Part shown: positions 1 to 4,748 of the stretch, in pieces | How positions within the stretch are numbered: the first letter of the stretch is position 1 | How the letters are laid out: every line of letters starts with the position of its first letter | NCBI GenBank assembly: GCA_027061865.1 | Contig: JAMOVZ010000091.1 | Coordinates: 1-6,066, forward strand | Direction of reading: 5' to 3' | Origin: Desulfobacterales bacterium | GTDB lineage: Bacteria; Desulfobacterota; DSM-4660; Desulfatiglandales; Desulfatiglandaceae | DNA length: 6,066 nucleotides | Position numbers and translations under genes: made by a program | Notes under the pieces: generated by a model | Told to the model about the DNA's origin: nothing | Database searches by the model: none | The model's input: the letters and a program-made list of their open reading frames with translations, nothing else

Positions 1-82
1 ACTTCAATATGACAAATACATCCTTATTGGTCGCAGGCGCTTATAGGTAAGGCCTTCCAAAGGTTATGTGGGGCGAACTCTT

Positions 83-95
83 AAGGGGAAAGGTG
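83..95 (+). promoter_or_regulatory. Ribosome binding site deciding the hydrolase start
   Basis: The purine-rich run AAGGGGAAAGGTG lies immediately before ATG98. AAGGGG at 83-88 sits 9 nt from the ATG, which is a workable distance. It falls inside the longer GTG68 reading frame, which supports ATG98 over GTG68. No convincing promoter was found in positions 1-67, so the gene may be read from further upstream. Confidence 0.5.
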
Positions 96-97
96 AC

Positions 98-931
98 ATG
101 AGGGATATAACCATCGCTGCCGTTTGCATGCACTCAAAGGTAGGGCAAGTGGGGGAAAACCTTGACCGAATGGAGCAGTTGCTGGATGAGGCCCTCTCCA
201 AAGGTAGTGAAATAGTATGCTTCCCTGAACTCTCGGTGTCAGGCTATACAATCGAGTATCCCTGCTCGCTTTATGATCACCGGTTTTCCCAGGAGATAAT
301 TTCCAGGCTGGTTAAGCTGGCAAAAAGGAAAAGTGTGGTATTGATTGCAGGGATGATGGAGGTGGGGCCCATTGGCCCTCCACACATCGCGCAAGTGGTG
401 GCAGGCCCCTCCGGCCTCATGGGGATATACCGCAAGACCCATCTTTCACCCATGGAGAAAGGTCATTTTGCAGCAGGTGACGATCTCACTGTTTTCTCCC
501 ACGGCGGGGTGATTTTCGGGGTGCAGTTATGTTGGGAGGCCCATTTTCCAGAACTGAGCACCATCATGGCCTTGAAAGGGGCTGAGATCATATTTATGCC
601 CCATGCCTCGCCCAGGACAAGGCCACAAGAGAAACTGGAGAGCTGGCTGCGTCATATGAGAAGCAGGGCCTTTGACAATGCCGCTTATATTGTCGCCTGC
701 AACCAGGTAGGACAAACAAGTGAGGGCTATATCTTCCCAGGGGTTGCAATAGTCATAGATCCGGCAGGACATATCCTGGCCGAGAGGGCCGAAGAGACCG
801 AGGGCATGGTTGTGGCCACTCTGAGAGCTGAACCCTTGAATACCATAAAGTCACACACCATAAGATACTTCCTTCCCCATCGCCGCCCAGAACTCTATGA
901 GCCAGTCGCCACAAGACAAAAAGACTCTTGA
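98..931 (+). CDS. Carbon-nitrogen hydrolase (nitrilase superfamily), substrate unknown
   Basis: A soluble hydrolase of the nitrilase/amidase superfamily, 277 residues from the chosen start, which is normal for a stand-alone family domain. The Glu-Lys-Cys triad is visible: E44 in CFPELSVSGY, K113 in YRKTHLSP, and nucleophile C145 in GVQLCWEAHFPEL; E120 in SPMEKGHF is the likely second structural Glu. The C-terminal RRPELY motif is also common in the family. Such enzymes cleave non-peptide C-N bonds in amides, carbamoyl compounds or nitriles; nothing in the sequence fixes the substrate. No signal peptide or membrane segment is seen. ATG98 is chosen because MRDITIAAVCMH matches the usual first beta strand and AAGGGG lies 9 nt upstream; an in-frame GTG at 68 would add 10 residues with no family match. 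The gene is convergent with dsrC, and a functional link to sulfite reduction is unproven. Confidence 0.88.
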   Translation: MRDITIAAVCMHSKVGQVGENLDRMEQLLDEALSKGSEIVCFPELSVSGYTIEYPCSLYDHRFSQEIISRLVKLAKRKSVVLIAGMMEVGPIGPPHIAQVVAGPSGLMGIYRKTHLSPMEKGHFAAGDDLTVFSHGGVIFGVQLCWEAHFPELSTIMALKGAEIIFMPHASPRTRPQEKLESWLRHMRSRAFDNAAYIVACNQVGQTSEGYIFPGVAIVIDPAGHILAERAEETEGMVVATLRAEPLNTIKSHTIRYFLPHRRPELYEPVATRQKDS

Positions 932-1023
932 GCTTTGAAGTCACCTCAGGGCGCTCCGGGGATGTAGACCCTCCCCATTGGCGGGCATGGAAATAATATC
1001 AGGAGGCCTTTATTGAGTTGGAC

Positions 1024-1061
1024 AAAATTTTGGGCACAAAAAGAATTACCTTTTTGTGCCC
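1024..1061 (-). terminator. Intrinsic terminator downstream of dsrC
   Basis: A perfect 12-bp inverted repeat has arms at 1032-1043 (GGGCACAAAAAG) and 1050-1061 with a 6-nt loop. On the minus strand the stem is followed by AAAATTTTG, so a short T run (complement of 1024-1027) follows after four A. It begins 31 nt past the dsrC stop. On the plus strand the sequence after the stem (TGATATCTC) has no T run, so I assign it to dsrC; it may still slow transcription coming from the convergent hydrolase gene. The T run is short and offset, which keeps confidence moderate. Confidence 0.62.
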
Positions 1062-1091
1062 TGATATCTCGTTGTGTATTTAAAATCTTGG

Positions 1092-1409
1092 TTATACGCA
1101 GCCAGTGGGCTTGGGCAGACCTGCCATCTTACAGGCCCCTTTGCCCGGTCCAGAGGGGAACAGCTCGTAAATCTTCTTCAGCTTGTAACCCGTCACCTTT
1201 GAAAGGATCCTGACCATGGGAGCGATACCATTCTTCTTGTAATAGTCTTGAAGGACCTTGATTACCTTCCAATGCTCGTCGGTCAACTCTTCAATTCCTT
1301 CCACTTGTTTTACGTGTCTTACCCAGGCCTCGTTCCAGTTGTTGAAGTCGTCGATGAATCCGTCTTCGTCCACATTGAAAGTGTGGCCCTCAAATTCTAC
1401 TGTTGGCAT
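1092..1409 (-). CDS. dsrC: DsrC, sulfur-carrier co-substrate of dissimilatory sulfite reductase
   Basis: A small cytoplasmic protein of 105 residues, the typical DsrC length. DsrC binds in the DsrAB cleft and takes the sulfite-derived sulfur as a trisulfide bridging its two C-terminal cysteines; the membrane complex DsrMKJOP then reduces it. Both redox cysteines are present: the penultimate C104 in the terminal TGCV and C93 in KGACKM, ten residues apart. This marks canonical DsrC and excludes TusE-like relatives that have only the last Cys. The central block around DYYKKNGIAPMVRILSK and the ELFPSGPGKGACKMAGL segment are nearly invariant family sequence; the N-terminal third is more divergent. 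The start is clear: AAGGAGGT at 1418-1425 lies 8 nt before the ATG. The gene has its own promoter and terminator, so it is probably transcribed alone at a high level, with possible read-through from dsrN 89 bp upstream. Confidence 0.97.
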   Translation of the reverse strand: MPTVEFEGHTFNVDEDGFIDDFNNWNEAWVRHVKQVEGIEELTDEHWKVIKVLQDYYKKNGIAPMVRILSKVTGYKLKKIYELFPSGPGKGACKMAGLPKPTGCV

Positions 1410-1473
1410 AATTTATAACCTCCTTTTTATTAATATCCAATAATTTTAGTCTGTTAGCCCAAGTTTATTACAC

Positions 1474-1502
1474 CTTATATCTTATATTTTGATTGTTGTC
1501 AA
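1474..1502 (-). promoter_or_regulatory. Sigma70-type promoter of dsrC
   Basis: On the minus strand a perfect -35 box TTGACA (1502-1497) is followed after 17 nt by TATAAG (1479-1474), five of six matches to the -10 consensus, continuing as TATAAGGT. The -35 overlaps the stop codon TGA of dsrN (1501-1499). Transcription would start near 1467, giving a leader of about 58 nt. The spacing and near-consensus boxes suggest a strong promoter; no start site has been measured. Confidence 0.72.
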
Positions 1503-1517
1503 TCCTTCTTTTGACAA
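1496..1517. repeat. Inverted repeat TTGTCAA-N8-TTGACAA at the dsrC promoter
   Basis: Perfect 7-bp arms at 1496-1502 and 1511-1517 are separated by 8 nt. The left arm contains the dsrC -35 box; the right arm lies in the last codons of dsrN and is not itself a promoter box for dsrC. It could be a regulator site covering the promoter. The motif is AT-rich and partly coding, so chance is possible. Confidence 0.35.
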
Positions 1518-2935
1518 AAATCATTTTCATTTGATATCTTTGCGGCTTTGTGGAGCAGGGCCACCTTTACAAGCCCCCGAGCCCAAGATGGAGTCCCTCT
1601 GGCGTGAATGTGAGTATATGTGGCAAAGAGGTTTTTCTTGCACAATCCATCACTGCTTGAGTCCAATCCCTTTCCTCTTAGGACCTTTAGCACAGGCGCG
1701 AGCTCCGGGTCAGGCTCCAGGAACAGTGGCCTGGAGTAGTGAAACTCATGCCCTTTTATTATTCCCCCTTTTGGATAATAAGGATTTTCTTCCACCACTT
1801 CCAAGATCGTGTAACCATGGCCCTGTGGTCTCGCCTCTAAAGCAAAATCCAAAGGCAAAGCGCCTACCATTGGGTATAGCTTATCTTTTATAAGAAGGTT
1901 TCTGCCCAGATACATGAGCCCCCCGCATTCAGCATATACTGGGAGGCCTTGCTCGATCTGTTCTTTTAGGGAGCGTCTAAAAGAGCTGTTATGTGACAAG
2001 TGTTCAGCCTGTGTCTCAGGAAACCCTCCACCAATGTAAAGGGCATCCACAGGAGGGAGCTGGGTGTCTTCCAAGGAATTGATTTCAACAATTTCAGCGC
2101 CCAGTGCCTTGAGTTGCTCCAGATTTTCAGGGTAGTAGAACCAAAATGCCCTGTCCCGTATTACCCCGATCTTGGGCGAGGCCCCTTCCAAAGGGAAAAG
2201 TTCATGATGTTCGACCAGGTCGGGGTCGATATCCATGTTGCCATTCTTCTCTGCTATTTCAAGGATTTTTGGGAGATCCAGATAATCCTCTACAATCTTC
2301 TTAGCCCAGAGCACAGATTTAGTAACCTCCTCCTGCTCCTGGCAGGGCACAAGGCCCATGTGCCTTTCAGGGAAAGGGTTTGAGCGAAGCTTTGGGATGG
2401 CTCCTACCACGGGGATTTCACAGAATGTATCAATGCAGCTCCTAATAAGGGACTCTTGACGTTTCCCTGCCACTCGGTTGAGAATAATCCCTGCCATATT
2501 CAAATCCGGATCAAAAGTTTGACACCCCTTTATGGTGGCAGCAATAGTACGGGTAGCCATAGTGACATCAACAATTAACAGCACAGGGGCCTGAAGTAGT
2601 TTCGCCAGGCTCGCAGTGCTGAACGTGCCTGCTAGATCCAGCCCATCAAAAATTCCACGGTTCCCTTCGATAAGCGCAATGTCGGATTCAGTGGCAGTGG
2701 TTAGGAATGAGTGGAGCAGTTCACCTTCACTCATCAGGAATTGATCTAAGTTGCGGCACTCTGAACCGCAGACCAGTGATAGCCATCCAGGATCTATAAA
2801 ATCGGGGCCCTTCTTAAAAGAAACCACCTTGAGCCCTTTTTCCCTCAAGACAGCGCATAGCCCAAGGGTGATTACGGTCTTGCCAGCCCCGCCCCTTAAT
2901 GCGGCGATTACTAATCGTGGCCTGTAAAGTTTCAT
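1499..2935 (-). CDS. dsrN: CbiA/CobB-family glutamine amidotransferase, probable siroheme amidase DsrN
   Basis: A two-domain ATP- and glutamine-dependent amidotransferase of 478 residues, the usual length for cobyrinate a,c-diamide synthase. The N-terminal synthetase domain (about 1-220) has a P-loop at 13-20 (LRGGAGKT), FKKGPDFIDPGWL at 40-52, RNLDQFLM at 61-68, and EGNRGIFDG at 90-98. The C-terminal class I GATase-like domain (about 254-465) has GGGFPE at 302-307, nucleophile C337 in YAECGGLMYLG, GHEFHYS at 395-401 and THIHARG near 441-447, which supplies the partner His. Canonical CbiA amidates cobyrinate, but its homologue DsrN amidates siroheme of sulfite reductase. Position beside dsrAB, absence of other cobalamin genes here, and the RGGAGKT loop in place of the common SGxGKT favour DsrN. 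The split from CbiA is inference. AGGA about 10 nt before the ATG is a weak ribosome site. Confidence 0.9.
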   Translation of the reverse strand: MKLYRPRLVIAALRGGAGKTVITLGLCAVLREKGLKVVSFKKGPDFIDPGWLSLVCGSECRNLDQFLMSEGELLHSFLTTATESDIALIEGNRGIFDGLDLAGTFSTASLAKLLQAPVLLIVDVTMATRTIAATIKGCQTFDPDLNMAGIILNRVAGKRQESLIRSCIDTFCEIPVVGAIPKLRSNPFPERHMGLVPCQEQEEVTKSVLWAKKIVEDYLDLPKILEIAEKNGNMDIDPDLVEHHELFPLEGASPKIGVIRDRAFWFYYPENLEQLKALGAEIVEINSLEDTQLPPVDALYIGGGFPETQAEHLSHNSSFRRSLKEQIEQGLPVYAECGGLMYLGRNLLIKDKLYPMVGALPLDFALEARPQGHGYTILEVVEENPYYPKGGIIKGHEFHYSRPLFLEPDPELAPVLKVLRGKGLDSSSDGLCKKNLFATYTHIHARGTPSWARGLVKVALLHKAAKISNENDFCQKKD

Positions 2936-2968
2936 TTGTACGGATTCCTATAAGGGGTTCAGACTTGC

Positions 2969-2997
2969 GCTATAGTGTCGGCAGCCGAGGATGTCAA
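2969..2997 (-). promoter_or_regulatory. Probable promoter of dsrN
   Basis: On the minus strand a perfect TTGACA (2997-2992) is followed after 17 nt by TATAGC (2974-2969), four of six matches to the -10 consensus. The start would fall near 2962, leaving a short leader of about 26 nt. The weaker -10 and weak ribosome site fit a lower demand for a cofactor-modifying enzyme than for DsrAB or DsrC. Confidence 0.55.
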
Positions 2998-3029
2998 CAA
3001 TTATTTTCCAGGATTTTTTTCTGTTGACA
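2992..3029. repeat. Inverted repeat TGTCAACA-N22-TGTTGACA spanning both divergent -35 boxes
   Basis: Perfect 8-bp arms at 2992-2999 and 3022-3029 flank a 22-nt AT-rich centre. Each arm contains one TTGACA -35 box, one per strand, so symmetry partly follows from two consensus promoters facing away from each other, but it extends two bases beyond the hexamers on the inner side. A shared operator or a looped complex is possible; neither is shown. Confidence 0.45.
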
Positions 3030-3053
3030 ATCAGGAATTCTTTTGACTATAAG
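3024..3053 (+). promoter_or_regulatory. Sigma70-type promoter of dsrAB
   Basis: A perfect TTGACA at 3024-3029 is followed after 18 nt by TATAAG at 3048-3053, which continues as TATAAGGT, the same core as the dsrC promoter. Transcription would begin near 3060, leaving a leader of about 220 nt before dsrA. No alternative promoter closer to dsrA was as good. Confidence 0.65.
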
Positions 3054-3108
3054 GTAGCATCTAACCATTTGAAAAATAAACTAGTTCTAATATTCACAAA
3101 TAGTTATG

Positions 3109-3124
3109 GACGGCTCAGGCCGTC
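3109..3124 (+). promoter_or_regulatory. GC-rich hairpin in the dsrA leader
   Basis: GACGGC-TCAG-GCCGTC forms a perfect 6-bp stem with a 4-nt loop about 50 nt into the predicted dsrA transcript. It is followed by AAATATATTTTC, which is AT-rich but has no clean T run, so it is at best a weak terminator or attenuator. It could instead be a stabilising or pausing structure. It stands out because the surrounding leader is AT-rich. Confidence 0.35.
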
Positions 3125-3283
3125 AAATATATTTTCGCAGGAAAAAATGAAAAATGTCACAAACAAACTTTTCAGGGAGGAGGTGAAGCAATCAAGTTTA
3201 AGCTTACCAGGTTTTTGGGCCAGCAGAATTACCTTGAGACTCATTTTGGATGTTAATCAACATAGTAGAAGGAGGCAGTCATA

Positions 3284-4705
3284 ATGGCTTTTGAACCAAA
3301 ACAACCGCAAAAAGAGCTGAAGTATGACGAGTTAAGAATCTACTCAGACGAGGAACTCAATAATTACACTGAGGAGGAACTCAAGAACTTCAAAATAAAA
3401 CATGATATTCCCTTGTGCGAGGAATTGGAATCCGGGCCGTGGCCAAGCTTTGTGGCGGATGCCAAGAGGGGCGCTCTGCACCGGAGGAAACTTGGCCAGG
3501 ATAGATTGCTGATCGAGCAGGACGTTATCGAGGATCTTCTAGGTCAGCTTGAGCTTTCATTCAAGGATGGTGAGGGCCATTGGAAGCACGGCGGAATCGT
3601 AGGAGTTTTCGGATATGGCGGGGGGGTTATAGGCCGCTATTCCGACCTGCCGGAAAAGTATCCCTCAATTGCACACTTCCACACCATGCGCGTCAACCAG
3701 CCGGCCAGTAAGTTTTACGATACCGACTACCTCCGAACCATTTGTGATTTGTGGGAGTTCCGCGGAAGCAGCATGTTGAACATGCACGGTTCCACCGGTG
3801 ACATTATATTCCTTGGCACATTTACAGAGCAATTGGAGCCTATCTTTTTTGAACTGACCCATGTGCTTCAACAGGATTTGGGCGGTTCGGGATCCAATCT
3901 CAGAACACCTTCTTGCTGTATTGGCAGGGCCAGATGCGAGTGGTCATGCTATGACACTCAAGATATGTGCTACGAGATGACCACCTATTACCAGGATGAG
4001 CTTCACAGACCTGCGTTCCCGTACAAGTTTAAGTTCAAGTTTGATGGCTGCCCCAATTGCTGTGTGGCCTCTATTGCAAGGGCGGATATGTCATTTATAG
4101 GGACTTGGCGTGATGAGATTCAGATCGATCAAGAAGCTGTGCAGGCTTACATCAACGGGGAGATTGCTCCCAACGGCAATGCTCATGCTGGAAAAGACTG
4201 GGGTAAGTTTGATATCAAGAAAGAGGTCCTTGACCTGTGCCCCACCCAGTGCATGTGGATGGAAGATGGCAAGCTGATGATCGACGACAAAGAGTGCACC
4301 AGGTGCATGCACTGTATCAATGTGATGCCTCAGGCCCTTCGGCCTGGCAAAGATACAGGGGTGAGTATCCTCCTGGGTGCCAAGGCTCCAATCCTGGAAG
4401 GCGCTCAGATGTCACTTCTAACAATTCCTTTCATGAAAGCCGAGCCTCCTTATGACAACATCAAGGAGAAGGTGATCGAACCTATATGGGATTGGTGGAT
4501 GGAGGAAGGCAAGAACCGTGAGCGTTTGGGCGAGCTTATCCAGCGCCAGAGCATAAGGAAGTTGATGGAAGTGCTCGATATTCCTGCCATGCCGCAATTT
4601 GTGAAAGAGCCCAGGAGCAATCCTTACATATTTTGGAAAGAAGAGGATGTGCCTGGTGGTTGGGACAGGTCTATCGAGGAATACAGAAAGAGACACAAGA
4701 GATAA
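3284..4705 (+). CDS. dsrA: Dissimilatory sulfite reductase alpha subunit DsrA
   Basis: Structural alpha subunit of cytoplasmic alpha2beta2 DsrAB, which reduces sulfite in six- or partial-electron steps with DsrC as co-substrate. The 473 residues exceed the usual 435-440 because of a charged N-terminal extension before ESGPWPSF (from residue 49). Conserved blocks include HWKHGGIVGVFGYGGGV (99-115), GSGSNLRTP (201-209) and HRPAFPYKFKFKFD (241-254). Cysteines for the siroheme-coupled [4Fe-4S] cluster are C212, C218, C256 and C260. The inserted ferredoxin domain carries C319, C338, C341 and C344. An extra C259 gives CPNCC. The C-terminal block from IWDWWMEEGKNRERLGE on is family-typical. AAGGAGG lies 8 nt before the ATG, which overlaps the stop of an upstream frame (TAATG). 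The gene ends in tandem TAA stops and is followed by dsrB after 43 nt, so the two are co-transcribed. Confidence 0.99.
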   Translation: MAFEPKQPQKELKYDELRIYSDEELNNYTEEELKNFKIKHDIPLCEELESGPWPSFVADAKRGALHRRKLGQDRLLIEQDVIEDLLGQLELSFKDGEGHWKHGGIVGVFGYGGGVIGRYSDLPEKYPSIAHFHTMRVNQPASKFYDTDYLRTICDLWEFRGSSMLNMHGSTGDIIFLGTFTEQLEPIFFELTHVLQQDLGGSGSNLRTPSCCIGRARCEWSCYDTQDMCYEMTTYYQDELHRPAFPYKFKFKFDGCPNCCVASIARADMSFIGTWRDEIQIDQEAVQAYINGEIAPNGNAHAGKDWGKFDIKKEVLDLCPTQCMWMEDGKLMIDDKECTRCMHCINVMPQALRPGKDTGVSILLGAKAPILEGAQMSLLTIPFMKAEPPYDNIKEKVIEPIWDWWMEEGKNRERLGELIQRQSIRKLMEVLDIPAMPQFVKEPRSNPYIFWKEEDVPGGWDRSIEEYRKRHKR

Positions 4706-4748
4706 TAACTCCCCATTGAAGCGAGATACAGGATAGGAGGTAGACAAA

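Larger units (their letters stand above)
2936..3283. other. Divergent regulatory region between dsrN and dsrA
   Basis: This 348-bp stretch has no convincing gene. It holds back-to-back promoters for dsrN (left) and dsrAB (right), an inverted repeat joining their -35 boxes, an AT-rich centre with a T tract (3014-3020), and a dsrA leader from about 3060 to 3283 that contains a GC-rich hairpin, a purine-rich AGGGAGGAGGTG run at 3174-3185 and the near-palindrome ATGTTAATCAACAT at 3250-3263. AAGGAGG at 3269-3275 is the dsrA ribosome site. Confidence 0.8.

Noticed and set aside
1..50. Two short open frames running in from the left edge (ending TAG 44-46 and TAA 48-50)
   Set aside because: One may be the tail of an upstream gene (frame 3 ends NTSLLVAGAYR, faintly like a condensing-enzyme end), but 14-15 residues cannot decide which frame, if either, is coding.
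958..976. GGGGA/TCCCC hairpin after the hydrolase gene as its terminator
   Set aside because: Only 5 bp with a 9-nt loop and no following T run.
1013..1213. Plus-strand frame from TTG1013 with AGGAGG at 1001-1006 six nt upstream
   Set aside because: It runs through the dsrC terminator hairpin and is antisense to the 3' half of dsrC; the peptide has no family features. The AGGAGG alone is not enough.
1489..1893. 134-codon plus-strand frame antisense to dsrN
   Set aside because: dsrN has complete, motif-rich family sequence on the other strand; this frame has none and is a shadow.
1499..2935. Reading the CbiA/CobB protein as a true cobalamin biosynthesis enzyme
   Set aside because: Not excluded by motifs, but no other cobalamin gene is present and location beside dsrAB and dsrC points to siroheme amidation; a tree with known DsrN and CbiA would settle it.
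2991..3284. 97-codon plus-strand frame across the divergent promoter region
   Set aside because: Its start lies upstream of and across the predicted dsrA promoter, with no ribosome site; only the final 45 codons from ATG3147 are kept as a tentative finding.
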